From contig NZ_CP031396.1 in NCBI RefSeq assembly GCF_003363755.1, positions 2,728,001-2,792,000 of the forward strand: a stretch of DNA of 64,000 bases, in the 5' to 3' direction. This document shows, one piece after another, positions 37,059-46,256 of the stretch (its first letter is position 1; the number at the start of each line of letters is the position of its first letter). Under the pieces are notes generated by a model that worked only from the letters and a program-made list of their open reading frames with translations, was not told where the DNA came from and did no database searches. Source of the DNA: Pseudomonas protegens. Lineage in GTDB: Bacteria > Pseudomonadota > Gammaproteobacteria > Pseudomonadales > Pseudomonadaceae. A program made the translations under genes and the position numbers.

Positions 37059-38493
37059 AGCACTGCGCCAGCCCCTGCTGCTGATCAACGTGGTCGGCCT
37101 GACCCCCAGCTTGCTGGGCCCGGCCACGCCGCGGATCAACGCCCTGCTGCAACGGGCCAAAATGGCCCGGCTGCGCCCGGTGTTCCCGGCCGTGACCTCG
37201 ACGGTACAGGCTTCGATCCTCACCGGCTTGCCACCTTCGCAACACGGCATTGTCGGCAACGGCTGGTATTTGCGCGATCAGGCCGAAGTGCGCTTCTGGC
37301 TGCAGCCCAATGCGCTGATCCAGGGTGAAAAGGTCTGGCAGACCTTGCAACGTGAGATCCCCGGCCTGCGCTGCAGCCAGCTGTTCTGGTGGTTCAACAT
37401 GTACGCCGAGGTGGATGCCGCCATTACGCCACGCCCCCACTACCCGGCCGACGGGCGCAAGATGTTCGGCCTCTACTCGTCACCGCCCGGGCTGCACGAA
37501 CGCATCGAACGGCAGATTGGCGAGTTTCCCTTTCCGGGCTTCTGGGGCCCGGCGGCGGGCATTGCCTCCAGTCGCTGGATCGTCGACTGCGCCATCGCCG
37601 AGTTCCAGATCAGTCGCCCCGACCTGCAACTGATCTACCTGCCGCACCTGGACTACAGCCTGCAACGCCTGGGGCCCGAGCATCCGTCCATCAGCGACGA
37701 AGTGCGGGCCATCGACCATGAAGTCGGGCGCCTGCTGGACTTTGCCCAGCAACAAGGCGCGGCGGTGATGCTGGTTTCCGAATACGGCATCGAAGCGGTG
37801 CAGCAATCAATCTCCATCAACCGCGTGCTGCGGGAACAGGGCCTGCTGCAAGTACGCCGTTCCCTGAGTTGGGAGCTGCTCGACCCCGGCGCCAGTGCCG
37901 CCTTTGCCGTGGCCGACCATCAGATCGCCCACGTCTACGTGCGCCAGCCCAGGGACATTGCTCGGGTCAAGGCCCTGCTGCAGCGCCAGCCGGGTATCGA
38001 GCAGGTGCTGGATAAAACCGAACAGCGGGCCTGGCAGCTCGATCACCCGCGCAGCGGCGAGCTGGTGGCGGTGGCCGCCCCGAGCTTCTGGTTCGATTAC
38101 TACTACTGGTTCGACGACCGCCTGGCCCCGGACTTCGCCCGCACCGTGGATATCCACCGCAAGCCGGGCTATGACCCGCTGGAGCTGTTCATCGATCCGG
38201 CGATCCGCTTTCCCAAGCTGCGGGTCGCCCGCCGCCTGCTGCAGAAGAAGCTCGGCTTTCGCTACTACATGGACCTGATTCCCCTGGACACCCGTCTGAT
38301 TCGCGGCAGCCACGGACGCTTGCCGAGCAACGATGAGGTGGGACCGCTATTGATCACCGATTGCGATTTACCACTGCCGGAGCATCTGCCGGCCACTGCG
38401 GTAAAGCACCTGCTCCTAGAGCATTTCCTAGGGCGCCCCTATGACGACACGGCTCAAGCCAAGGAGATTCCATGCGGCGAACCATCCCTATAG
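37048..38493 (+). CDS. eboF: EboF-like phosphodiesterase/pyrophosphatase
   Basis: A 481-residue protein of the alkaline phosphatase superfamily (type I phosphodiesterase/nucleotide pyrophosphatase). PVFPAVTSTVQASILTGLPPSQHGIVGNGWY near residue 46 holds the nucleophilic Thr. YLPHLDYSLQRLGPEHP (Asp/His), AVMLVSEYGIEAVQQ and the C-terminal DIHRKPGYDPLELF complete the metal sites. No signal peptide was seen. It overlaps the eboE end by 11 bp and the next gene by 22 bp. Confidence 0.82.
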   Translation: MPSEALRQPLLLINVVGLTPSLLGPATPRINALLQRAKMARLRPVFPAVTSTVQASILTGLPPSQHGIVGNGWYLRDQAEVRFWLQPNALIQGEKVWQTLQREIPGLRCSQLFWWFNMYAEVDAAITPRPHYPADGRKMFGLYSSPPGLHERIERQIGEFPFPGFWGPAAGIASSRWIVDCAIAEFQISRPDLQLIYLPHLDYSLQRLGPEHPSISDEVRAIDHEVGRLLDFAQQQGAAVMLVSEYGIEAVQQSISINRVLREQGLLQVRRSLSWELLDPGASAAFAVADHQIAHVYVRQPRDIARVKALLQRQPGIEQVLDKTEQRAWQLDHPRSGELVAVAAPSFWFDYYYWFDDRLAPDFARTVDIHRKPGYDPLELFIDPAIRFPKLRVARRLLQKKLGFRYYMDLIPLDTRLIRGSHGRLPSNDEVGPLLITDCDLPLPEHLPATAVKHLLLEHFLGRPYDDTAQAKEIPCGEPSL

Positions 38494-39659
38494 CAGTACT
38501 CAGTGTGTTGAGCGGTCTCGCTCAGGCACAGAGCCCGAACACCTTCGATTGCAACAAGTTCCTGACCTTCGCAGACGACCCCACGACCACTCTGGCGACG
38601 TTCAAGCAGAGCCCGGAAACCATGGCCTGGAACTGGTTTGTCTGCCTCAACCAGCCGGATGCCAGCCATAACAACAATCGGGTCTGGGAAACGTTCAAGC
38701 CTTCCGATCAGGTTTACCTGTTGAAGGGGGCCGAGCCCCTGCCCTACTCCGACCATGAAAACCTGCCGAGCGAAGTCCCGGAACTGGCACAAAAGCAGGG
38801 CATGGACCCCAAAGGGCTGTTTCAGTTTCTCGGCAACGACATGCCAGGCAGCCCGCAGAACGGTATCCAGCAGGTGGATGGCCTGGCTTTGAAAATGCGC
38901 AGCGGCCCACCGGTGCCACCGTCGAAAAACGAACAGTTGGTGCGTTTTCACCTGTTGATGGGCGAGGACACCTTCAACTACATCGTCGCCAACAAGATCT
39001 ACAACCGCGATGGCCTGGCCAAGCTCACCAGCAACCTGGACTTCCCGGACACGGCCTGGGAGTTGAAAACCTCCTGGTTCTGGATCGGCACCGACCAGGA
39101 CTTCAAGGCCCTGTTGACCCAGGACGGGTACTACATCTCCCAGGCCTATTACGTGGACAGCACGGGCCAGTATCAGGTGGGCTACGCCGCCCTGAGCGGC
39201 ATGCATGTGATCAACAAGCTGACCCCGGACTGGGTCTGGACCACCTTCGAAAACCGCAACAATCCCAAGTACACCGTCACCAATGACACCCCACCCAAGC
39301 CGATGACCAACATCACCGGCCCCACCGAGGCGGCCAAACCGGTGAACACCGGCTTCCAGCAGCAGTATTCGAACCTGGCCCAGTACGAACTGATCGGCGT
39401 GCAGTACGACCAGAACCTTGCCGAACCCAAGCTGCTGGCCAACTCCCAGCTGGAGTCGGCGTTCCAGGGCAGTTCTTCATGCCTGGCCTGCCACAGCACA
39501 GCGGCCTATTCGACGAAGAAGAACACCTTCTTCTCGTTCAACATCGACCACACAGGCGGAATCCTCTACCCCACCAGCGTACTGCCGGACAAAGACTTCG
39601 TCGGTTATCAAAAACTGGATTACGTCTGGTCGCTCAAACGCGCCCAGTGGAAACGCTAA
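38472..39659 (+). CDS. Exported protein with one CXXCH haem motif, copy 1
   Basis: A 395-residue protein with a signal peptide (MRRTIPIAVLSVLSGLAQA). A single CLACH motif lies at residues 337-341, a c-type haem attachment site near the C-terminus. The body has WNWFVCLNQP, DTFNYIVANKIYNRDGL, LKTSWFWIG and GMHVINKLTPDWVWTTFENRNN. All these recur in the gene at 43126, so the two are paralogues. Periplasmic haem attachment would need the Ccm system, which is outside the window. Its ATG, preceded by AAGGAG, lies 22 bp inside eboF. Function unknown. Confidence 0.75.
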   Translation: MRRTIPIAVLSVLSGLAQAQSPNTFDCNKFLTFADDPTTTLATFKQSPETMAWNWFVCLNQPDASHNNNRVWETFKPSDQVYLLKGAEPLPYSDHENLPSEVPELAQKQGMDPKGLFQFLGNDMPGSPQNGIQQVDGLALKMRSGPPVPPSKNEQLVRFHLLMGEDTFNYIVANKIYNRDGLAKLTSNLDFPDTAWELKTSWFWIGTDQDFKALLTQDGYYISQAYYVDSTGQYQVGYAALSGMHVINKLTPDWVWTTFENRNNPKYTVTNDTPPKPMTNITGPTEAAKPVNTGFQQQYSNLAQYELIGVQYDQNLAEPKLLANSQLESAFQGSSSCLACHSTAAYSTKKNTFFSFNIDHTGGILYPTSVLPDKDFVGYQKLDYVWSLKRAQWKR

Positions 39660-39671
39660 GGAGAGCAGCCC

Positions 39672-42098
39672 ATGAGCGTCTTGAACTTTCCACGGATCTA
39701 CCTCAACGGTTTCATGTTCTGGAACCCGCCAACCTTCAACAACAACGATGTGCTGCCGCTATACGACGCGGTGAAGATGCAGATGAACTGGCCTTTCCTG
39801 AACCGGTACGGGATCAACGACAAGAATGCCCCACAAACGCTGATGCCCTGGGGCATCACGCCGTTGGCCTACGAGAACGTCCCGGACTACGTGCTGCAGG
39901 TGCCCACCAACGGCGATCCCAACAACTACCCGATGATTCCCGCCGAGTGGGATCTGTTCGGCGACAATGCCTGCGGCACCGTGGACTACCAGCAGTTGCG
40001 CTCGGTGATCATCGGCGGGGAATCCAAGGTCGACAGCTACATCGACAGCGATCCGCTGATCAACAAGTCCTACCAACTGCTGGGCAACTCCTTCGGCAAC
40101 CCGACCCCGACCGCCGCACGCTTCGTCGACGTCAGCCCCTGGCAGAACACCTTCACCGCCCTGTACTTCGACAAGTTGGTGCTCGGTGACGCCACCTGTG
40201 GCCTGACCCTGAAACACACGTACCGCATGCTCAACCGCTTTCTCGACTTCAACTGGGGCGCCTTTGGCGGCCTGGTCTACGTCACGGCCACCTGGCAGAC
40301 CTGCTTTCCCAAGGACCAACTGGAATGGGTCATCGGCGACTCAAAACTGTTGAAAAACCTGCAGGATGAAATGCTCAGTCAGAACGCCCAGGGCCTGATG
40401 ATCAGGTTCACCACCTACCTGACCGTCTATGACAAGAACGGCCTGTTCAACGACTTCAAGATCGTCAACAGCCATTCCCAGGCGCCCTGGGACATGTCCA
40501 GGCTGCAGATGCTCTATCAAATGGGCCTGGACAACCCGACCGAAACCTTCTTCAACCCGGCCTACAGCCGCACCGCTGGCACCCTTGGCCTGTGGTTCGC
40601 CAATGAGTTCCCCACCGCTCCGGCCGGCCAGCGCCTGGTGCCTAAGACTTCGGTGCCGTTCTACAAAAAGGTCCCGGACGATACGCAGATCCATGCGGAT
40701 GAACAGTTGGTCAATCTGGGCGTGATCAGCGCCGAGCTCCACGGCGACACGCTGTCTCTGGATCTGGGCAATACCTTTCCGATCTACCCGGACGTCCATG
40801 ATGGCCCGGCCGCCCCCGATCTGGATGGCCGCAACAACGCTGTTCCGGTCGCCGCCAAGTTCCACGTCGGCGACTTTGAGTTGGGGGTCCAGCAGGGCGG
40901 CAACTTCGAGCCCCTGACCAGCGTCAGCTACGAGCAATATCAGCAGAGCGCCTTTGACAAGCGTTCCGGCCTGCTGGACCTGCCCCTCGATACCAGCGCC
41001 CAGGCCCTGTTGAAAAACGGCAACCTGGCACTGCGCCTGAAGGGCACGGATACCATCGCCGCCGAACAGCAGATGTGGACCGCGGAAGTCATCGAGAGCG
41101 GCAGCTTCATCGACGTCGGTGACAGCCGGACGCTGAACATCATGGTGCAAAACAACGGCAAGCCCGCAACGGCCGGCACCACCTTGTGGGTCGCCGAGTA
41201 CAACAACGCCTACATGCTGACCACCAGCAACTACTACCTGGCGTTCAGCAACCCGGCAGATTTCGTGCTGATCACTGACTATCCCAAAGCGCGTGCCAAG
41301 AACAAGCCGGGAATGCCCCAGTTCATCGGCGGTTCGCAGCATCCGAGCCTGTTAAGGGAGGGCAGTGGCAGGAGCCTGAGTGCCATGATCGTCAGGGGTT
41401 CCGCGTGCGATGAGCCGGTCAGCAACGCCATCACCTATCAGGAGTTCCTGAAAACCCCGGCCGCGGTCGATCTGAGGCCCTGCCTGAGGTTCGAGAACCC
41501 GCAAGCGATGAGCGGGCAACTGGATAATGACGCCGGCATGGGCGCCACCGTGAACTACAGCCTGACCCGCATCCAGACCAATGCCGACGGCATTGCCCAG
41601 TTGACGGTGCATGCCGTGGCGCCGGGCTTCCCCACTGTGCGGTTTTTCATCCAGGACGATCCGACGGGCATTCCGTTCAGCTTCTCCTACACCGGTGCCT
41701 TCACCGACTTCCTTTCGCCGCTGCGGGTGCTGCCGCAAGAACCGCAGATGCTCAAGGACTTCATCGACTACTGGAACGGCGTGTGCAAGTTCGACGACGC
41801 CAACGTGCGGATCTGGAACGGCTTCATCTTTCCGCAAATCCTCCAGCCCTTCTATTACCTCTACCCGATCATGAACAAGTACATGCCGCTCAACTCCCTG
41901 CAACGCATCGAGGGCGCGATCGAGCAGTTCATCAAACTGATCAGTAAGGAGTATCAGGAGGCCAGCACCCTGGCCATGCCTATCACCCGGGACTTGCCGC
42001 AGAGCCGTCGCCAGGTGCTGGAAATCTGGGCCAAGGACCTGGTGAGCACCGGCTACCCGCCGACCCAGCTGAACCTCGACGACTATCAGCAAGGCTGA
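39672..42098 (+). CDS. VioB/RebD N-terminal-half-like protein, copy 1
   Basis: An 808-residue protein without a signal peptide. It opens MSVLNFPRIYLNG, close to the start of VioB (MSILDFPRIHFRG as I recall it). The middle has LMIRFTTYLTVYD, then TAGTLGLWFANEFPTAPAGQRLVP, equivalent to VioB VGLWRRGELASYPAGRLL. The end, YYLYPIMNKYMPLNSLQRIEG, matches the VioB YELVYPFMSDKVFSLADR region. The C-terminal ferritin-like half of VioB is missing. VioB and RebD couple tryptophan-derived imines, so a role with an aromatic substrate is possible but not shown. Confidence 0.65.
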   Translation: MSVLNFPRIYLNGFMFWNPPTFNNNDVLPLYDAVKMQMNWPFLNRYGINDKNAPQTLMPWGITPLAYENVPDYVLQVPTNGDPNNYPMIPAEWDLFGDNACGTVDYQQLRSVIIGGESKVDSYIDSDPLINKSYQLLGNSFGNPTPTAARFVDVSPWQNTFTALYFDKLVLGDATCGLTLKHTYRMLNRFLDFNWGAFGGLVYVTATWQTCFPKDQLEWVIGDSKLLKNLQDEMLSQNAQGLMIRFTTYLTVYDKNGLFNDFKIVNSHSQAPWDMSRLQMLYQMGLDNPTETFFNPAYSRTAGTLGLWFANEFPTAPAGQRLVPKTSVPFYKKVPDDTQIHADEQLVNLGVISAELHGDTLSLDLGNTFPIYPDVHDGPAAPDLDGRNNAVPVAAKFHVGDFELGVQQGGNFEPLTSVSYEQYQQSAFDKRSGLLDLPLDTSAQALLKNGNLALRLKGTDTIAAEQQMWTAEVIESGSFIDVGDSRTLNIMVQNNGKPATAGTTLWVAEYNNAYMLTTSNYYLAFSNPADFVLITDYPKARAKNKPGMPQFIGGSQHPSLLREGSGRSLSAMIVRGSACDEPVSNAITYQEFLKTPAAVDLRPCLRFENPQAMSGQLDNDAGMGATVNYSLTRIQTNADGIAQLTVHAVAPGFPTVRFFIQDDPTGIPFSFSYTGAFTDFLSPLRVLPQEPQMLKDFIDYWNGVCKFDDANVRIWNGFIFPQILQPFYYLYPIMNKYMPLNSLQRIEGAIEQFIKLISKEYQEASTLAMPITRDLPQSRRQVLEIWAKDLVSTGYPPTQLNLDDYQQG

Positions 42099-42123
42099 GC
42101 CGCAACGGCCCCGCACTGGAACA

Positions 42124-42145
42124 CCGGGCGACCTGGGTCGCCCGG
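42124..42145 (+). terminator. Hairpin in the gap before the 42165 gene
   Basis: CCGGGCGAC-CTGG-GTCGCCCGG forms a perfect 9-bp stem in the only sizable gap (66 bp) of the second half of the operon. It is followed by CTTTGC rather than a T-run, so at most partial termination is expected. Confidence 0.4.
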
Positions 42146-42164
42146 CTTTGCAAAGGAGAGTCAG

Positions 42165-43112
42165 ATGAACGCCAGTTTCTTCAAGCGCCTGCTGTTGGCC
42201 GCCACCCTGCTGTGCGCCAGCCAGACACTGTGGGCCCAGAAATACCCCGACAACGTCTACTTCAACATGGGCGTGCACAACACCAAGGGCTGCGACGCCC
42301 TGAACAACAACTGCGTGATCAAGCGCAAGGCCGGCGAGCCGACCGATCCGCTCTATCCGGCAACCTGGGTCAGTGACTGGACCATGTACCGGGTCACCGC
42401 CAACTACGAGAAGAACCCGCCGCCCTACAGCAGCCCGCCCAGCACCCTGCAACCTGCCGACTACACCGTGTCCCAGGGCAGCAGCTACTACGACAACGAC
42501 TATGTCCCGGCCGACGGCGACGGCTCCGGGGCGATGATGGAGCACTACGAGAAATACTGCCTGCCGATCTTCCCGATCAAGGACAACAACTACACCTGCT
42601 CCTTCGTCTCCCTGGGTAACAAGGCCTACTTCCTCACCTACCCCGAGGACCGGCCCAAGGACATGCCGGCCTGCTGCCTGTTCTCGCCCATGAACCACCC
42701 GCCGCGCCGGGACTTCATCAAGCACCTGCCCTACAGCGCCGCCCGCAGCCAGCATCTGGACGGCAGCGTGCAGGCCTACGCCTTGGAGCTCAAACCCGGC
42801 AAAGGCAGCCCACCCATCCTCTTCGGCTATGCCTTCTACAAGCAGGCCACCAGCGACGGGCCGGGCCAACCGGCCTATCAACACCCGCAGTCGTTCTATT
42901 TCTCCGGTGATGCCAGCGTCGCCAACGCGCCCATCGTCAGCCAGAACTACCGCAACTGGAGCAATGCAAAGCCGGACCCGGCCAAGACCTGGGACCAGGT
43001 GGCGAAGATGTGCCCGGTCAACCCGCCTGACTGCCAGCTCTTCACACCACCGCCATCGCTGAAGAACGGTGCACGGCCACAGTGGAACCAACTTTCACCC
43101 ACCCCGCAGTGA
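42165..43112 (+). CDS. Exported protein of unknown function in the ebo-linked operon
   Basis: A 315-residue protein with a signal peptide (MNASFFKRLLLAATLLCASQTLWAQ). The mature part is rich in Tyr, Pro and Asn and has nine cysteines (GCDALNNNC, KYCLPIF, YTCSF, ACCLF, CPVNPPDC), suggesting disulphides; none forms CXXCH. Segments such as YLTYP, SLGNKAYFL and HLDGSVQAYALELKPG look beta-rich. I recognise no family. It sits between the two VioB-like/haem pairs, with AAAGGAG before the ATG. Confidence 0.65.
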   Translation: MNASFFKRLLLAATLLCASQTLWAQKYPDNVYFNMGVHNTKGCDALNNNCVIKRKAGEPTDPLYPATWVSDWTMYRVTANYEKNPPPYSSPPSTLQPADYTVSQGSSYYDNDYVPADGDGSGAMMEHYEKYCLPIFPIKDNNYTCSFVSLGNKAYFLTYPEDRPKDMPACCLFSPMNHPPRRDFIKHLPYSAARSQHLDGSVQAYALELKPGKGSPPILFGYAFYKQATSDGPGQPAYQHPQSFYFSGDASVANAPIVSQNYRNWSNAKPDPAKTWDQVAKMCPVNPPDCQLFTPPPSLKNGARPQWNQLSPTPQ

Positions 43113-43125
43113 CAGGAGCCGCCTC

Positions 43126-44412
43126 ATGAACCATTGGAGCCGTTTCACCGCCCTGTTGTTGCTTGGCCTGGGCAGTCAGCAAGCCAGCGCCCTGCAACCC
43201 AGTGCAGCGGGGGCGCAAACCAGCTGCCCACCCACAGCAACGGTGCCTGCCGTCGGCGCCTCGCAGCAGGCTTTCGATCAATACAGCTGGCAGATGTTCA
43301 TCAACCTGAACTGGCCGGCCCAGGCGGGGCAGCGCGGAGTGGCCGATTGCAGCAAGCCCCTGGGCAGCCCAGGCGATACCGTGTGGCAGACCTACAAGAG
43401 CGTCAGCGAGACCTTCCTCCCCGGGGCCAAGAATCCGGGCCCCTGGAACTCGCAACTGCCCCGCAGAAACCTCAGCCTGATCAACATTGCCGCGGTCAAG
43501 AACACTCAGGTGGTGCAAGCGGACAACCAGGCGGTGGGCGGCTGGCTGATTGATCAGCGCGGCAACCCGACCTACTACGACATCGCCGCCAACGAGGTCT
43601 CCTACAACTACATCGTCGCTAACGACTTCTACAACGCGGTGGTCGTCGATGCCGCGAAGAACATCGGCTTTCCCAACAACGCCGGCGAGATCAAGAGCAG
43701 CTGGCGCATCCTCACCAGCGCCGACGACAGCAGCCGCTATCTGACGATGAAGGCACTGGTCACCCAGTTCGACAGTCAGGGACAGCCCAGTGGCACCACC
43801 GAGGCCAACTTGGGATTGGTGGGGCTGCACATCATCAGCAAGGTGGAGGGGTTCCCGCAGTGGATCTGGTCGACCTTCGAGCAGGTCGACAACGTGCCGC
43901 CCAAGACCCAGCTGGGGGGCCGTTGGGTGGACCAACCGGCCTCGGGGATTTTCTACTCCTACTTCAACGCCAAGGCACCCGCCGAAAGCCTCAACCAGTC
44001 CCCGTGCCTGTGGCAGCAACAGGTGGGAAAGATGGTCTGTACGCCCAAACCCGGTAGCAGCTTCAGCACCCCTGACCCGCTGAACCGGGTCACCCCGATC
44101 ACGGACGTCACCCAGCAGATCAATACCCAGTACCAGAGCGATCCGCAGGTACAGCAGAGCGTGTTCAAGTACTACCAGTTGATCACCACCCAACGCCCAC
44201 AGTCGCCGGACAACCCCGGCAATCCGTTGGGGCAGCCAACGCCGTCGCTTTCGGCCAACGTCACCATGGAAAGCTACATCCAGACCAACAGCAGCTGCAT
44301 GAACTGCCACTCCATGGCGGCACCGCTCAACAGCCAGTACAAGAGCGACTTCTCCTTCCTGTTCAGATTCGCCCAAGCCCCGGTCAGCAGCGTCACCAAG
44401 GATAAGGAATAG
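43126..44412 (+). CDS. Exported protein with one CXXCH haem motif, copy 2
   Basis: A 428-residue paralogue of the 38472 gene product. The signal peptide is MNHWSRFTALLLLGLGSQQASA. A single CMNCH motif lies at residues 391-395. Shared segments are WQMFINLNWP, VSYNYIVANDFYNAVVV, IKSSWRILT and GLHIISKVEGFPQWIWSTFEQVDN. Being an exported single-haem protein with a long unknown domain is unusual for simple electron-transfer cytochromes. AGGAG lies before the ATG. It overlaps nothing and ends 3 bp before the second VioB-like gene, so the pair is tightly linked. Confidence 0.75.
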   Translation: MNHWSRFTALLLLGLGSQQASALQPSAAGAQTSCPPTATVPAVGASQQAFDQYSWQMFINLNWPAQAGQRGVADCSKPLGSPGDTVWQTYKSVSETFLPGAKNPGPWNSQLPRRNLSLINIAAVKNTQVVQADNQAVGGWLIDQRGNPTYYDIAANEVSYNYIVANDFYNAVVVDAAKNIGFPNNAGEIKSSWRILTSADDSSRYLTMKALVTQFDSQGQPSGTTEANLGLVGLHIISKVEGFPQWIWSTFEQVDNVPPKTQLGGRWVDQPASGIFYSYFNAKAPAESLNQSPCLWQQQVGKMVCTPKPGSSFSTPDPLNRVTPITDVTQQINTQYQSDPQVQQSVFKYYQLITTQRPQSPDNPGNPLGQPTPSLSANVTMESYIQTNSSCMNCHSMAAPLNSQYKSDFSFLFRFAQAPVSSVTKDKE

Positions 44413-44415
44413 AAC

Positions 44416-46242
44416 ATGAGCATATTGAATGGACCCCGACTGAACTTCTGGGGCGGTATCTCCACCGACGTCAGCGTGCCGAACAACTCGCCGACCTTGC
44501 CCAACGGCATCACCACGTCCCTTGAGCTGTTCGACCTGACCACCTCGACCGTGGCGGACCAGGCCAAGACCTACAGCGATGAGCACCTGTACCAACTGAT
44601 CAACGCCCCGGACCCGAGAATCGGCCCCAACAGCCGGTACACGGCCGGCGGCTGGAACCACTATGGCGAACACGTGGTGACACTGCACAAAGCGTTGATC
44701 AGTTCCCAAGGCACCCCGGGCAACATTGCGTTGGAAGGGGATATGGTCGGCCAACCGGTCTACCTGCTCGGCTCCGTTACACCCGGCACCGGACAAGGGC
44801 CCTACTCCGGCCCGATGATGGTCGACCTGGACCCCACAGCCAGCACCACGACCCAGATCTTTGTCGGAGGCCTGCAGATCGGCAACGGCAACACGCCTGA
44901 GCTACTGATTCGCTGGGATACCGTGTGCAGCAGTTTCGACCTCAACACTCGGGTGCTGGAGCCGGCAACCATGGACTCACCAGGTTCCTTCCATGCCAGC
45001 GGCACCTTTCAACTGACCTTTCCGCTGAGCAGCATCGTCAGCTACAACAAGGAAAGTGCCGGACTCAGGGCCCTGATCGAAGCGCCTAACGCGACTGGGA
45101 TCGTGCTGCGTTTCGTGATGTTCGAAATGTGTCCGACCCTGACTACCGAGCAATTGAACGCCGACTACGCCGCCAACCAGTTCAGCCCGAACCCGAGCAT
45201 CGGCCGAATCATCGGCACCCTGGCCACGGCGTTTACCGATGAGCCGCAAATCTGTCCGCCGGGCCGGCAAATCATCAATGCCGACAAAGACCTGAACATC
45301 AACAGCGTTGCCTATGCCGAGGTTGCCAACGGGCAACTGAGCATCGACATGGTCAACCTGATCCCCAAGCAGACGTTCAGGGCTGTACGCGACGACATCA
45401 CCAGCCCCATCGGTCCCAACGCCGACTACGGGACCGTCACCATTGCGGCCGGAACGACGCCCCTGGCGAGCTTTGAGCCCAGCGACCCGCTGCTGCAGGA
45501 CTACTACCGGTACGGCGGCATCATCGACGTGCCGCTCAACTCGACCCAGACACAGTTGGTGCAGAGCACGCCCTTGTGCATCAGTGCCCCCGGGACCACC
45601 CGCAACCCGGCGCTGTCGGCTCCCGAATGCCCGTATCGGGTCTACAGCGATCAGCGCAACACCTACCTGGACCCCGACAGCAGCGGCGTGCAGATCACCT
45701 TGCAAGTCCGTTACCTGGGAGCACCGGTACAGGAAGATACGCCAATCAGCATCGACGCCTCGGCGACCGCCGTCTATCAAGCCAATCGCTACTGGAACTT
45801 CCTGGAGCTTCCGAACTCGGTAACGGTACCGGCTGGTCAACCTTCGGTGAGCTTCAACGTCGTCCCCGTCGCCGGTTCCAATACCCAGGCCGGTTTCACC
45901 ACACTGACCTACACCATCGACAACAACCCTCTGACCCAGAGCTTCAGCAACTTCCGCAAGTACGCCTGGAGCGACTTCGGCATTCCAACCGGCAGCATCG
46001 TCACCTGGGAGCAGGCGTTTCAAAACGTGCTGCGCTTTCATTACCTGGCCTTCCCTGCCATGTCGCGCTACATCCAGCTCAATCAACCCGACGCGGTGAT
46101 GGGTTACAAACAGGCGATCCTGGCCCGGATATCCCCCGAGTACCAGAACACCACCTTGTACATGTCCGTGGTGCGTTCGATGTCGCCGAGCCAGCGCTCC
46201 CTGCTGACCGCCTATCTCAACGGCACGCCCTGGCAACCTTGA
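44416..46242 (+). CDS. VioB/RebD N-terminal-half-like protein, copy 2
   Basis: A 608-residue protein without a signal peptide, shorter than its paralogue at 39672. It opens MSILNGPRLNFWGG. Further segments line up with VioB in order: GQPVYLLGSV ... MVDLDPTASTTTQIFVGGLQI, IVLRFVMFEMCP, SIGRIIGTLA, the PPGRQI-like turn, and the end YLAFPAMSRYIQLNQPDAVMGYKQAI ... MSPSQRSLLTAYLN (read in pieces). The ferritin-like half of VioB is again absent. RBS AAGGA lies before the ATG. The match is from memory of VioB and needs a profile search. Confidence 0.65.
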   Translation: MSILNGPRLNFWGGISTDVSVPNNSPTLPNGITTSLELFDLTTSTVADQAKTYSDEHLYQLINAPDPRIGPNSRYTAGGWNHYGEHVVTLHKALISSQGTPGNIALEGDMVGQPVYLLGSVTPGTGQGPYSGPMMVDLDPTASTTTQIFVGGLQIGNGNTPELLIRWDTVCSSFDLNTRVLEPATMDSPGSFHASGTFQLTFPLSSIVSYNKESAGLRALIEAPNATGIVLRFVMFEMCPTLTTEQLNADYAANQFSPNPSIGRIIGTLATAFTDEPQICPPGRQIINADKDLNINSVAYAEVANGQLSIDMVNLIPKQTFRAVRDDITSPIGPNADYGTVTIAAGTTPLASFEPSDPLLQDYYRYGGIIDVPLNSTQTQLVQSTPLCISAPGTTRNPALSAPECPYRVYSDQRNTYLDPDSSGVQITLQVRYLGAPVQEDTPISIDASATAVYQANRYWNFLELPNSVTVPAGQPSVSFNVVPVAGSNTQAGFTTLTYTIDNNPLTQSFSNFRKYAWSDFGIPTGSIVTWEQAFQNVLRFHYLAFPAMSRYIQLNQPDAVMGYKQAILARISPEYQNTTLYMSVVRSMSPSQRSLLTAYLNGTPWQP

Positions 46243-46256
46243 ACAAGGAGAAGACC

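Noticed and set aside
39672-42098. Complete VioB or RebD enzyme
   Set aside because: The C-terminal ferritin-like synthase half is absent and no vioA, C, D or E genes are nearby, so violacein synthesis is not supported.
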